Assembly (NCBI RefSeq): GCF_001567585.1
Contig: NZ_LRQV01000009.1
Location: 1-64,000 of the forward strand
Direction: 5' to 3'
DNA from: Micromonospora rosaria
GTDB lineage: Bacteria > Actinomycetota > Actinomycetes > Mycobacteriales > Micromonosporaceae
DNA: 64,000 nucleotides
Part shown: in pieces, positions 8,299-16,171 of the stretch
Position numbering within the stretch: the first letter of the stretch is position 1
Layout of the letters: each line of letters starts with the position of its first letter
Program-made: the position numbers and the translations under genes
Notes under the pieces: generated by a model
Seen by the model: the letters and a program-made list of their open reading frames with translations, nothing else
Told to the model about the DNA's origin: nothing
The model's database searches: none

Positions 8299-9027
8299 TC
8301 AGAAACGACCGACAAACTGTGAGTCAAGCCACTCCCGCAGCCGCAGCACCCAGTCGCCGTCGGTGCTGGGCCAGGCGTACAGGCCGGTCATCGCCAGGAT
8401 GCCGACCACCACCGCGCCGAGGCCGAACCCGATGCCGAGCAGCGCGTCTATCTTGCCGGCCACGTGCCGGCGGCGGGTGGCGACCAGGCCGAGCACGCTG
8501 AGCACCGCGCCGGCCGCGCCGAGCCCGATGCCGTACCCGGCGAGGGTGCCGGTGAGCACGAAGAGCGCGCCGGCCACCCCAACGACCAGGCCGAGGGTGG
8601 CGAGCAGACTGGCCCGGGGCTTCGCGCCGGCCACCACCGGGGCGGGCCGTGGGTCGGTGGTCGGCTCCGGGGCCGGCACGTCCCGGTCGACGGTCGGCGC
8701 GGTCCGTTCGACGGTCGGCGCGTCCCGGTCGGTGGTCGGCGCGTCCCGGTCGGTGGTCGGCGGGGGCGGCGGTGGCGGGGCGGACCGGCGTACCCGGTCG
8801 GTCAACGCCGTCCGGCGCGCGGGCGGCGGGGGCAGCGGTCGCTCGACGGTGCGGTCCCGGTCGAGATCCACGGTCTGGTCGGTCTCGGTGGTGCGCGCGG
8901 GTGCGGTTACGGGTGGGGGTGCGGTCGCGGTGGCGGTCGCGCGGTCCGCCGCGTCGACCCGTCCGTCGCCGTTCTCGTCGCCCGCCGGGGCCGGTTCGGT
9001 CCGGCGCGACAGCGAAGGAATCCTCAT
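8299..9027 (-). CDS. Membrane protein with Pro/Thr/Asp-rich N-terminus and EF-hand-like loop
   Basis: A 242-residue protein. The first 130 residues are disordered, rich in Pro, Thr and Asp, and contain near-identical repeats (PTTDRDAP, PTVERTAP, PTVDRDVP). They begin with the sequence DENGDGRVDAAD, which fits a calcium-binding EF-hand or dockerin loop. The C-terminal half carries three or four hydrophobic segments (LLATLGLVVGVAGALFVL, GIGLGAAGAVLSVLGLVA, LLGIGFGLGAVVVGIL) of the DUF4190 type and ends in a short amphipathic tail. The ATG at 9027 is fixed by a strong ribosome binding site, AGGAGGTGG. Function unknown. It is monocistronic with a terminator downstream. Confidence 0.75.
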   Translation of the reverse strand: MRIPSLSRRTEPAPAGDENGDGRVDAADRATATATAPPPVTAPARTTETDQTVDLDRDRTVERPLPPPPARRTALTDRVRRSAPPPPPPPTTDRDAPTTDRDAPTVERTAPTVDRDVPAPEPTTDPRPAPVVAGAKPRASLLATLGLVVGVAGALFVLTGTLAGYGIGLGAAGAVLSVLGLVATRRRHVAGKIDALLGIGFGLGAVVVGILAMTGLYAWPSTDGDWVLRLREWLDSQFVGRF

Positions 9028-9156
9028 GTTCCACCTCCTGGTGAGCGCGGGGCGGCCAGCGCCGGAGAGCGTCGCTCGGCGGCCACGCGGTAACACCCAG
9101 CGAGGTACCCAGCCGGCATCGCGCTGACACCCGGACCGCGCCGACCACCCGACCGG

Positions 9157-9177
9157 GTGACGTCGCGGCGACGTCAC
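9157..9177 (-). terminator. Palindrome downstream of the SDR gene
   Basis: An almost perfect palindrome, GTGACGTCGC-G-GCGACGTCAC, 42 bp after the stop of the minus-strand SDR gene. It is likely a terminator hairpin, though with a one-base centre it could instead be a protein-binding site. Confidence 0.4.
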
Positions 9178-9218
9178 GGCCCGCCGGGGTCGACGGTCCC
9201 CGACGGATGCCGGGCGGG

Positions 9219-9923
9219 TCAGCGTCGGGCGCGCGACGAGAGCCGGGTGAGGCCGGCCAGGGCCGAGGTGAGCAGGGCCATCCGACGGGGGCGGGAGACC
9301 TGCACCGGACGGGTCCGGACGCAGTCCATCAGGATCTCGACCGCCCGGTCGACCGACAGCATCAACGGCCGGACCGGTCCCTTGGCCATCTTGGTGTCCA
9401 CGAACCCGAACCGCACGGTGGTCACCTGCACGCCGTGTCCGCGCAGCGCCGCCGACAAGCCCCGCAGGTACGTCGACAGCCCGGCCTTGGACCCGGCGTA
9501 CCCGGGGGCCTCGGGGGAGACCATCCGGTCGGCGAGGCTGGACAGCCCGACCAGGTGCCCGGAACCGGCCGCCACCATCACCGGTACGACCACCGCCACG
9601 GTCCGTACCGCGCCCATCAGGTTCACCTCGACGGCGTGGGTCTGCGTGGTCAGGTCGGTCACGTCGACCGGCTCGCCGACGCCGGCCGCGTAGACGCAGA
9701 GGTCGACCCGGCCGAGGCCGGTCACCGCGCGGCCCAGCACCTGCGGGTAGTCCGCCGAGGTCACGTCCACGGTGTGGTGGGCGTACCCCGGTTCGGTCAG
9801 GTCGACCGCCCGCCGGGAGAAGCCGGCGACCCGCCAGCCGTCGGCCAGCAGCCGGCGGGTCAGCGCCAGCCCGATCCCGTCGCTGTTGCCGACCACGACC
9901 GCGTTCCGTACCGCATCCGACAT
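9219..9923 (-). CDS. Short-chain dehydrogenase/reductase
   Basis: A 234-residue SDR. The nucleotide-binding turn reads VVVGNSDGIGLALT (classical TGxxxGIG with small changes), VTSADY follows as the acidic region, YAAGVG replaces the usual NNAG, and the catalytic triad is Ser in LSSLADR with Tyr and Lys in YAGSKAG. The C-terminal SRPRRMALLTSALAGLTRLSS resembles that of SDRs grouped with fatty-acyl or decaprenyl-ribose reductases, but the substrate cannot be read. The ATG at 9923 begins directly with the Rossmann strand. It is divergent from the DNA glycosylase gene and has no obvious pathway partner. Confidence 0.85.
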   Translation of the reverse strand: MSDAVRNAVVVGNSDGIGLALTRRLLADGWRVAGFSRRAVDLTEPGYAHHTVDVTSADYPQVLGRAVTGLGRVDLCVYAAGVGEPVDVTDLTTQTHAVEVNLMGAVRTVAVVVPVMVAAGSGHLVGLSSLADRMVSPEAPGYAGSKAGLSTYLRGLSAALRGHGVQVTTVRFGFVDTKMAKGPVRPLMLSVDRAVEILMDCVRTRPVQVSRPRRMALLTSALAGLTRLSSRARR

Positions 9924-10108
9924 GGAGATCCGTCCCTCGCCGCGCCCGGGTGGTGCCCGTCACCGGCGCACCGGCCCGCCATTGAACCACCTGCCCCGCC
10001 CGCCGTCCGCAGCGGAGGCGACGTCGGCGGTGGCGCGGCCTGACGCCGACGGGGTGGGTACTGCTTCCGCGAGAGGCGCGGCGCGGCTGTCGCGTTACGC
10101 TTGCCGTC

Positions 10109-10915
10109 GTGCCGGAGGGTCACACCATTCATCGTCTGGCGGCGCGGCACGGCGACCTGTTCGCCGGGGACAAGGTGCTCGCCGCCAGCCCGCAGGGTCG
10201 GTTCGCCGAGGGCGCCGCCCGGCTCTCGGGCACCGTGCTGGAGGAGACCGAGGCGTACGGGAAGCACCTGCTGCACCACTACGCCCACGAGCTGACCCTG
10301 CACGTCCACCTCGGGCTGTACGGCAAGGTCACCGACGGCGACGGGGAGCCCCCGGAGCCGGTGGGGCAGGTCCGGCTGCGGCTGACCAGCGACCGGCACT
10401 GGCTCGACCTGCGCGGCCCGGCCGCCTGCGAACTGCTCACCCCACCCGAGGTACGGGCGCTGCGGGCGCGGCTCGGCCCCGATCCGCTGCGCGCCGACGC
10501 CGACCCGGCGCGGGCGTACGCCCGGATCGCGCGCAGCGCGACGCCGCTGGCCGCCCTCCTGCTCGACCAGTCGGTGGTGGCCGGCACGGGGTTGATCTTC
10601 GTCACCGAGGCGCTGTTCCGGGCCGGGCTGCCGCCCACCCGGCCCGGCCGGGAGCTGACCCCGGCCGGCTGGCGGGACCTCTGGGCCGACCTGGTCGAGC
10701 TGATGACCGCCGCCGTCGCGCACGGCCGGATCGACACCGTCCGCCCCGCGCACTTGCCGGAGGTCACCGGCCGGGCACCCCGGGTCGACCGGCACGGCGG
10801 CGAGGTGTACGTCTACCGTCGCCCCGGGCAGCCGTGCCACGTCTGCGGCACCGGCATCCACCGGGGCACCCTGGCCGGCCGCAACCTCTACTGGTGCCCC
10901 ACCTGCCAGCGCTGA
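10109..10915 (+). CDS. nei2: Endonuclease VIII-type DNA glycosylase
   Basis: A 268-residue Fpg/Nei glycosylase-AP lyase that removes oxidised bases. The protein begins (M)PEGHTIHR, so after Met removal Pro1 is the Schiff-base nucleophile and Glu2 the general acid; PEGHT marks the Nei2 branch. The H2TH region lies around LLLDQSVVAGTGLIFVTEALFRAG, and the C-terminus has an intact zinc finger, CHVC then CPTC, with ARG-type contacts between them. The GTG start at 10109 is forced because the proline must be residue 2. Length is normal for the family. It stands alone. Confidence 0.93.
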   Translation: MPEGHTIHRLAARHGDLFAGDKVLAASPQGRFAEGAARLSGTVLEETEAYGKHLLHHYAHELTLHVHLGLYGKVTDGDGEPPEPVGQVRLRLTSDRHWLDLRGPAACELLTPPEVRALRARLGPDPLRADADPARAYARIARSATPLAALLLDQSVVAGTGLIFVTEALFRAGLPPTRPGRELTPAGWRDLWADLVELMTAAVAHGRIDTVRPAHLPEVTGRAPRVDRHGGEVYVYRRPGQPCHVCGTGIHRGTLAGRNLYWCPTCQR

Positions 10916-10988
10916 CGCCGCGTCCGGTGGTGCCCCGACGCGCCGGCGGCGGTCGCGGGCCGGCGCGGGTCCGGTGCTCCGGCCCGGC

Positions 10989-11903
10989 TCACCGCTGCTC
11001 GACCAGCCACCGGACCACCTCCAGGTGGGTGGGGATCACCAGGTCGGGGCCGGTGCTCCAGGCCAGGGTCTGCCCGATCGTCCAGCCGAGCACCCGCTCC
11101 CGGTCCAGCCCCAGGTCGGCGGTGAGCCGGTCCAGCCGGCGGCGGAGCAGCGCCGGACCGTGCCCCAGCTCCGGCCCCCGGATCATCGGTACCACGCTGA
11201 ACTCCCGTTCGCCGACCAGCGGCTTCGGGTCGATCACCAGCCACGGCTCGCGGGTGGCGGCGAGCACGTTGCCGGCGTGCAGGTCCTGGTTGACCAGCAC
11301 CTGCTCGCCCTGGGTGCCGACCAGCCCGGCCAGCCGGTCACAGGCCACGTCCAGCAGCCGCCGCTCGTACGGCCGGCCGGCCCGCTCCCACTCCACCGGG
11401 AGCTGGGCCAGCCAGCCGGTCGCCTCCTCGGCCAGCGACCTGATCGGCGTCACCGCCTCGGGACGGGCCGGTCGCCAGAGCCGGGGCAGCAGGCCCGCCG
11501 TCACGTCGAGCGCCTCCTCCAGCGGCAACCGGTGCAGCGGCCCACCCGGTTCGCAGCGCTCGACCAGCAGCGCCCGCCGGTCCGCGTCGTACGCCAGCAG
11601 CCGGACCGCCCCGGTGCCGTCCCAGGCGGCCAGGGCCGCCGCCTCGTGCCGGCTGTCCGGCCCCGGGTACTGGAGTTTCAACACCGCCGCCGTCCCGTCC
11701 GGCCGGTACGCCGGCAGCGCCAGCGACACCATGGCGTACGGGAACGGCGGGCCGAGCCGCAGCGACCACCGCTGCGCGCACTCGGCGACCAGCCGGGGCA
11801 GCTCGGCCAGCCAGGCCCGTCCGGCCGGCACCTGACGCATCCAGCCCAACCCGGCGGGCAGCGTCCCGTCGAACCCGGCCGATGGCTCCACCCTGCTGCC
11901 CAT
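10989..11903 (-). CDS. APH(6)/hydroxyurea-type antibiotic kinase
   Basis: A 304-residue phosphotransferase of the streptomycin-6/hydroxyurea kinase family. Seen: TAAVLKLQYPG (ATP-binding Lys), RRALLVERCEPGGPLH hinge, VNQDLHAGNVLA as the Brenner loop with catalytic Asp and Asn, and WLVIDPKPLVGE as the metal-binding DPK motif characteristic of this family. Such genes are common in actinomycetes and may inactivate aminoglycosides or phosphorylate an unknown small molecule. It is far from the biosynthetic cluster, so it is probably intrinsic and not product-linked. The ATG at 11903 (MGSRVEPSAGFDG) is chosen over an upstream start in non-homologous sequence. Confidence 0.83.
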   Translation of the reverse strand: MGSRVEPSAGFDGTLPAGLGWMRQVPAGRAWLAELPRLVAECAQRWSLRLGPPFPYAMVSLALPAYRPDGTAAVLKLQYPGPDSRHEAAALAAWDGTGAVRLLAYDADRRALLVERCEPGGPLHRLPLEEALDVTAGLLPRLWRPARPEAVTPIRSLAEEATGWLAQLPVEWERAGRPYERRLLDVACDRLAGLVGTQGEQVLVNQDLHAGNVLAATREPWLVIDPKPLVGEREFSVVPMIRGPELGHGPALLRRRLDRLTADLGLDRERVLGWTIGQTLAWSTGPDLVIPTHLEVVRWLVEQR

Positions 11904-12088
11904 CCGGCCATCGTGGACCACCGGCCGGGGCGGGCGACAGCGGTTTCCACGCCCGGCCGGTGTCACCGCCCCCGCTGCGCCCGCTGGCGGACGCGGTGGC
12001 CGGCCGTGTCACCGGACGTCGCCGTGGTCGGCACCGTCACCGGCCGCGTCACCGCGCCGGGCGGGGTCGACGTCGTGGTCGGCCGGTG

Positions 12089-13510
12089 TCAGCGCAGCCG
12101 ACGGATGTCGCCGTAGGCGCGGTAGAAGCCGCCCCGGCCGGACTCCCGGATCTCGCTGACCAGGTAACGGGCGCCCACCTCCCGGATGCCCTTGGGGAAC
12201 TGCACCGACCAGTCCCGCCGGAAACCGTCGGAGAGCACGTGCATCCGCAGCCGGCCCTGCTCGGTCACACACTCGACGATCACGCCGGCGCTCGTGTCGG
12301 TGGTCACCTCGACCACCGTCGGCGCCGCCGGGACCGGGGCGGTGGTCGGGGCCTTGATGTCGACCGGCTTCGGCACGTCGCCCGCCTCGGCGGCCCGGAT
12401 CGCCGGCTCGCTGGCGTCCACACAGGCCAGTTGACCGCTGGTGGTCACCACGTACAGCTTCTCCTGGTGGTACTGCATGGAGTACGCCGAGCCGCAGCCG
12501 GTGCCGAGCTTCCACAGCCGGTTGCCGGCCGCGTCGAAGCAGTAGATGGAGGACTGGTTGTCCCCGGCGAAGACGTACCGGCCGTCGGAGGCGGTGGCGC
12601 AGGAGAAGACCGGCGCGTCACAACGGAAGGTCTGCTCGCTGCGGCCGTCCTTGCCCAGCCGGACCACCTGGCGAGTCGCCGTGCCGGCGAACACCGAGCC
12701 CGACTCCTGCCAGCCGAACAGCACCGCCCCGGTGCCGGTGTGCCAGAGCTCCTGCCCGGTCCGCCAGTCGTAGCCGGTGACCCCCTGCGAGTGGCCGTGG
12801 TAGAGCGCCGCCGCGTCACAGCGCACCATCCACGCCGCGCTGCCGCGCCCGCCCCGCCGCCACAGGAACTCGTCCTCGTGGTCCACCGCCGCGATGCCGC
12901 CGTCGGCGTCGGAGACCCCGAGTACCCCGTCGTGGATGTCCAGCCAGTAGATGTCGATGTCCGGCGCGATGGTGTACGCCACCCGGGGCATCTTGCCGGA
13001 GAGGTCGTAGACGTTGCCGTCGTCGCAGCCCGCGTAGAGCCAGTCGTCGTCGGCGACGATGCACTTCACCCCGTCGGGGAGCTGCACCTGACCGACCACC
13101 CGGGCCTGGTGGTCCAGCGTGGTGATCACGCCCCGCTCGTTGCCGACCATGCACCGCTCGCCGTCGACGAAGATGCCGAACGCCGGGGCGCCGGAGTTGT
13201 ACCGCCAGAGCACCGGGGCGGTCCGGGCGGTCGAGCGGGTGCTGACGATCTGGCGGCGGGAGACGGCCCGCTTCTGCCGGAGACCGGGCACCGCCGGGGC
13301 GTACCCCTTGCGGACCTTGTCCCCGATCTTCTTCGCCGCCGCCGCGCGGGCCTTCGCGTTGTCCGGGTAGGCGGTGGACTTCACCTGACCCGAGTCGCCG
13401 ATGCGGCCGTAGCGGACCGTCAGCACGGTGTCGTCGACGACCACCTCGTAGAACTTGTGCGCGCCACCGCCGGCCTCGGACAGTTCGAGGTACGTCGTCT
13501 CCTGGGCCAT
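12089..13510 (-). CDS. WGR-domain beta-propeller protein
   Basis: A 473-residue cytoplasmic protein. Residues 5-75 are a WGR domain (YLELSEAGGGAHKFYEVVV, VRYGRIGDSGQ), known from PARPs and MolR-type proteins as a nucleic-acid-binding module. From about residue 100 to 380 there are regular beta repeats of the PQQ/WD type (VLWRYNSGAPAFGIFVDG, WLYAGCDDGNVYDLSG, YVFAGDNQSSIYCFDAAGN, LYVVTTSGQLACVD) that should form a propeller. The C-terminal 80 residues follow a Pro/Thr-rich linker and are not recognised. No enzyme motif is visible. In relatives the pairing suggests a sensing or scaffold role, but none is demonstrated here. Confidence 0.82.
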   Translation of the reverse strand: MAQETTYLELSEAGGGAHKFYEVVVDDTVLTVRYGRIGDSGQVKSTAYPDNAKARAAAAKKIGDKVRKGYAPAVPGLRQKRAVSRRQIVSTRSTARTAPVLWRYNSGAPAFGIFVDGERCMVGNERGVITTLDHQARVVGQVQLPDGVKCIVADDDWLYAGCDDGNVYDLSGKMPRVAYTIAPDIDIYWLDIHDGVLGVSDADGGIAAVDHEDEFLWRRGGRGSAAWMVRCDAAALYHGHSQGVTGYDWRTGQELWHTGTGAVLFGWQESGSVFAGTATRQVVRLGKDGRSEQTFRCDAPVFSCATASDGRYVFAGDNQSSIYCFDAAGNRLWKLGTGCGSAYSMQYHQEKLYVVTTSGQLACVDASEPAIRAAEAGDVPKPVDIKAPTTAPVPAAPTVVEVTTDTSAGVIVECVTEQGRLRMHVLSDGFRRDWSVQFPKGIREVGARYLVSEIRESGRGGFYRAYGDIRRLR

Positions 13511-13577
13511 CGCCGGGACCTTCCGCTGAGGGGTTGATCAGTCGTCGCCGACCCTAAACACCCCCACCGACATCTTC

Positions 13578-13623
13578 TCCGGGTGCATCCGTGGTCGCGG
13601 TGACCACAACGGACGCACCCGGA
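13578..13623. repeat. Imperfect palindrome downstream of the AbiEi/DUF559 gene
   Basis: The left arm starts TCCGGGTGCATCCG and the right arm ends CGGACGCACCCGGA, with TGGTC/GACCA completing the stem. The arms differ by one base and a three-base bulge. The core GGGTGCATCCGT is the same as in the palindrome at the other end of the same gene. It could act as a terminator, but the matching partner suggests a paired element. Confidence 0.65.
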
Positions 13624-13645
13624 GCGTGGCGCCTCCGCACGGTGG

Positions 13646-14641
13646 TCAGGGGTGCCAGCCAGCGGCGGTGAGCGCGGCCCGCAGCTGCGCCACCACCTCC
13701 GCCGGCCGGTGCCGGACGTCGAACGCGGTGAACCGGAGAATCCGGTCCCCCTCGATCCAGACCTGGTTCTGCCGGCGCAGGTCGGCCGCCCAGCGCCGGA
13801 CGTCCATGTGGTGGGCGCCGTCCACCTCGACGTGCAACCGCCACCGTGGCCAGTACGCGTCGAGGAACCGGAGCCGGCCGGTGGCGTCCCGCCGTCGCTG
13901 CTGACCCTGCGGAGCGGGGAGCCCGTGCCGGCGGCACAACCGGACGAGATTGATCTCGGAGAGGGCCTCGGCGCCACCCGCGACATCCGCCAGGGTCTGC
14001 CGGATCAGCGGGCGCCGCCGGGCCCGGGGCAGCCGGTCCAGGACCGCCGCCAGCTCCGCCGTGGTCACCCGCCGCTGCTGACATCCGGCGGCGAGGATCT
14101 CCTGCGCCTGCTCGTCGGTACGCGCCCACTGCGCGGCGTCCACCAGCGAGCGGGCCATGCCGGTGCGGTCCGGATGACCTCGTTGCAGATCCTCCGCAGG
14201 CAGGATCCGGGTCCGGCGGACCCGTACCCCCGGCAGCCCGGGAGGCAGCCGGCGGGCCAGCCCGGTCGCGCGTCGCCGGTGCGGCACCAGCACGTCGACC
14301 ACGTCGGGCGCCCAGCCGCCGCGCAGCCCACCGGCCCGCGCGGCGGCCAGGCCGGCGAGCAGCGCCCCCTCGCCGGCGGTCAGCACCGCCACCCACCACC
14401 CCTGTTCCCGCTGGTACGGCGTGTCTTCGGCGCCGACGCGCAGGATGCCGTGGCAGACCGGGTGCCACCGGCGGGTGGCCAGCAGGTGCCGTACCTTCGC
14501 CGGGGTCAGCTCGGCCGTGGCCTGCGCCCAGCTCAGCACCCCCGACTGGCGGAAGAGCAGCCAGTCCAGCCCTGACCCATCGTCACCCGGCATCCGCATG
14601 CTGGCAGCAGAACGCAGGACGGGTGCATCCGTTGTCGTCAC
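13646..14641 (-). CDS. AbiEi-like winged-helix / DUF559 nuclease-fold protein
   Basis: A 331-residue protein. The N-terminal part (LLFRQSGVLSWAQATAELTPAKVRHLLATRRWHPVCHGILR) resembles the AbiEi/type IV antitoxin winged helix. The C-terminal 100 residues (LRFLDAYWPRWRLHVEVDGAHHM, then DLRRQNQVWIEGDRILRFTAFDV) match DUF559, a Vsr/restriction-endonuclease fold; Asp in FLDAYWP and Glu/Asp in VEVDG would be the active site. Such fusions are frequent orphans in actinobacteria. The GTG at 14641 lies in the loop of an 18-bp palindrome, and no ribosome binding site is visible before it. An internal ATG at 14599 also lacks one, so the start is uncertain and the message may be leaderless. No AbiEii toxin gene is adjacent. 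Confidence 0.75.
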   Translation of the reverse strand: MTTTDAPVLRSAASMRMPGDDGSGLDWLLFRQSGVLSWAQATAELTPAKVRHLLATRRWHPVCHGILRVGAEDTPYQREQGWWVAVLTAGEGALLAGLAAARAGGLRGGWAPDVVDVLVPHRRRATGLARRLPPGLPGVRVRRTRILPAEDLQRGHPDRTGMARSLVDAAQWARTDEQAQEILAAGCQQRRVTTAELAAVLDRLPRARRRPLIRQTLADVAGGAEALSEINLVRLCRRHGLPAPQGQQRRRDATGRLRFLDAYWPRWRLHVEVDGAHHMDVRRWAADLRRQNQVWIEGDRILRFTAFDVRHRPAEVVAQLRAALTAAGWHP

Positions 14642-14661
14642 TGCGACAACAGATGCACCCG
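14620..14661. repeat. 18-bp-arm palindrome over the AbiEi/DUF559 start codon
   Basis: The left arm CGGGTGCATCCGTTGTCG (14620-14637) and right arm CGACAACAGATGCACCCG (14644-14661) differ at one position and are separated by TCACTG. The GTG start of the minus-strand gene falls in the loop. This position suits an autoregulatory operator or a translation-blocking RNA hairpin. Confidence 0.75.
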
Positions 14662-14687
14662 AAACCGACAGTGGACGGTACGGCGGG

Positions 14688-16067
14688 TCAGCGGCTGTGC
14701 GCGGCGAGGGCGTCGACGGCCGTCCGGGCGGCCACCAGCACCGGGTCCCAGACCGGCGCGTACGGCGGGGCGTAGCCCAGGTCGAGCGCGGTCATGTCGT
14801 CCACGGTCATCCCGTTCCAGAGCGCCACGGCCAGGGCGTCGATCCGTTTGGCCGCCTCGGACCAGCCCACGATCTGCGCGCCGAGCAGCCGCCCGCTGGG
14901 CCGTTCGGCGATCAGCTTCACGGTCATCGGCCGGGCGCCCGGGTAGTAGCCGGCCCGGTTGGTCGACTCGATGACCACGGAGACGAACTCGAACCCGGCC
15001 GCGTGGGCGTCCCGCTCCCGCAGGCCGGTCCGCCCCACCTCCAGCTCGCAGACCTTGGTCACGGCGGTGCCGATCACGCCGGGAAAGGTGGCGTACCCGC
15101 CGCCGATGTTGATCCCGGCCACCCGGCCCTGCTTGTTGGCGTGCGTACCGAGGGGCACGTGCACCGGCAGGCCGCTGACCCGGTGCAGGGTCTCCACGCA
15201 GTCCCCGGCCGCCCAGACGCCGGGCACCCCGAGCACCCGCATCCGGCGGTCCACCTGGACGCCCCCGCTGGGGCCCAGCGGCAGGCCGGCCGCCTCGGCG
15301 AGCGCGGTGTTGGGGCGTACCCCCAGGCCCAGCACCACGACGTCGGCCGGCAGCGGCCCGTCGTCAGTGACCACGGCGGACACCCGCCCGTCCTGTTCGG
15401 TCAGGCCGGTCACCTCGACGCCGGTGCGGATCTCGATGCCCACCCCGCGCATCGCGGCGGCGACCAGCACCGCCATGTCGTCGTCGACGGTGCTCATCGG
15501 CTGTTCGCCCCGCTCGACGAGGGTCACGTCGAGCCCGCGCTGGACGAGCGCCTCGGCCATCTCCACGCCGATGTACCCGCCGCCGACCACCACCGCCCGC
15601 CGGGGCCGGGGCTCGGCCTCCAACCAGTCGCGCAGCGCCGCGCCGTCGTCGAGGGTCTGCACCCCGAAGACCCCGGCCACCCCGGATCGGGCCCAGTCGG
15701 GCAGGCGGGGCGTGGCACCGACGGCGTACACCAGGGTGTCGAAGCCGGCGCGGACCTCGCCGCCGCCGGCCAGGTCCCGGGCCACGACCTCGCGTCGGCC
15801 CAGGTCGATCGCGGTGACCTCGTGCTGCAACCGGACGTCGATGTCGTACTCGTCGCGGAAGGTCTGTGGGGCGCGGGCGATGAGCTGGTCCCGCTCGGGC
15901 ACCAGGCCCCCGATCCAGTACGGAATGCCGCACGCCGAGTACGACGTGAAGTGGCCCCGCTCGAAGGCGACGATCTCCAGATCGTTTCGGCCCCGACGCC
16001 GTCGGGCCTGGGACGCCGCCGACATTCCGGCGGCGTCCCCGCCGATCACGATCAGTCGTTCCGCCAC
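14688..16067 (-). CDS. CoA-disulfide-reductase-like FAD oxidoreductase
   Basis: A 459-residue pyridine-nucleotide disulfide oxidoreductase. It has the FAD-binding fold LIVIGGDAAGMSAASQARRR, the single active-site Cys in SYSACGIPYWIGG (the CoADR/Nox/Npx pattern rather than a CxxxxC pair), the NAD(P)H-binding fold AVVVGGGYIGVEMAEAL, VWAAGDCVE near the end of the FAD part, and a C-terminal dimerisation domain with YAPPYAPVWDPV containing the paired Tyr. This family reduces CoA disulfides, peroxides or polysulfides. The ATG at 16067 starts directly at the Rossmann strand. It sits between the AbiEi/DUF559 gene and the glutamate-cysteine ligase gene, all on the minus strand but with gaps, so an operon is not certain. 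Confidence 0.87.
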   Translation of the reverse strand: MAERLIVIGGDAAGMSAASQARRRRGRNDLEIVAFERGHFTSYSACGIPYWIGGLVPERDQLIARAPQTFRDEYDIDVRLQHEVTAIDLGRREVVARDLAGGGEVRAGFDTLVYAVGATPRLPDWARSGVAGVFGVQTLDDGAALRDWLEAEPRPRRAVVVGGGYIGVEMAEALVQRGLDVTLVERGEQPMSTVDDDMAVLVAAAMRGVGIEIRTGVEVTGLTEQDGRVSAVVTDDGPLPADVVVLGLGVRPNTALAEAAGLPLGPSGGVQVDRRMRVLGVPGVWAAGDCVETLHRVSGLPVHVPLGTHANKQGRVAGINIGGGYATFPGVIGTAVTKVCELEVGRTGLRERDAHAAGFEFVSVVIESTNRAGYYPGARPMTVKLIAERPSGRLLGAQIVGWSEAAKRIDALAVALWNGMTVDDMTALDLGYAPPYAPVWDPVLVAARTAVDALAAHSR

Positions 16068-16113
16068 CGGCTCAGTCTGACACGCGGTGCCGGTCCCGGC
16101 CCGGCACGCCTGT

Positions 16114-16165
16114 GAGGAGGGGACCCTTTCCAGTCAGAAAGCGTTAACAGGGGGCCCTTCCTTGC
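16114..16165 (-). repeat. GGAAGGGCCCC-type interspersed repeat, divergent copy
   Basis: On the minus strand this reads GGAAGGGCCCCCTGTTAACG, continuing CTTTC, then a diverged right half with AAAGGGTCCCCTCC. It belongs to the same family as the copies at 20491 and 21412. It lies in the short gap between two minus-strand genes, right after the glutamate-cysteine ligase stop. Confidence 0.75.
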
Positions 16166-16171
16166 ATGGGG

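Noticed and set aside
10989..11903. APH(6)-like kinase as the resistance gene of the biosynthetic cluster
   Set aside because: It is 20 kb away, lacks the heptamer operator and sits among housekeeping genes; the kinase at 58530 fits that role better.
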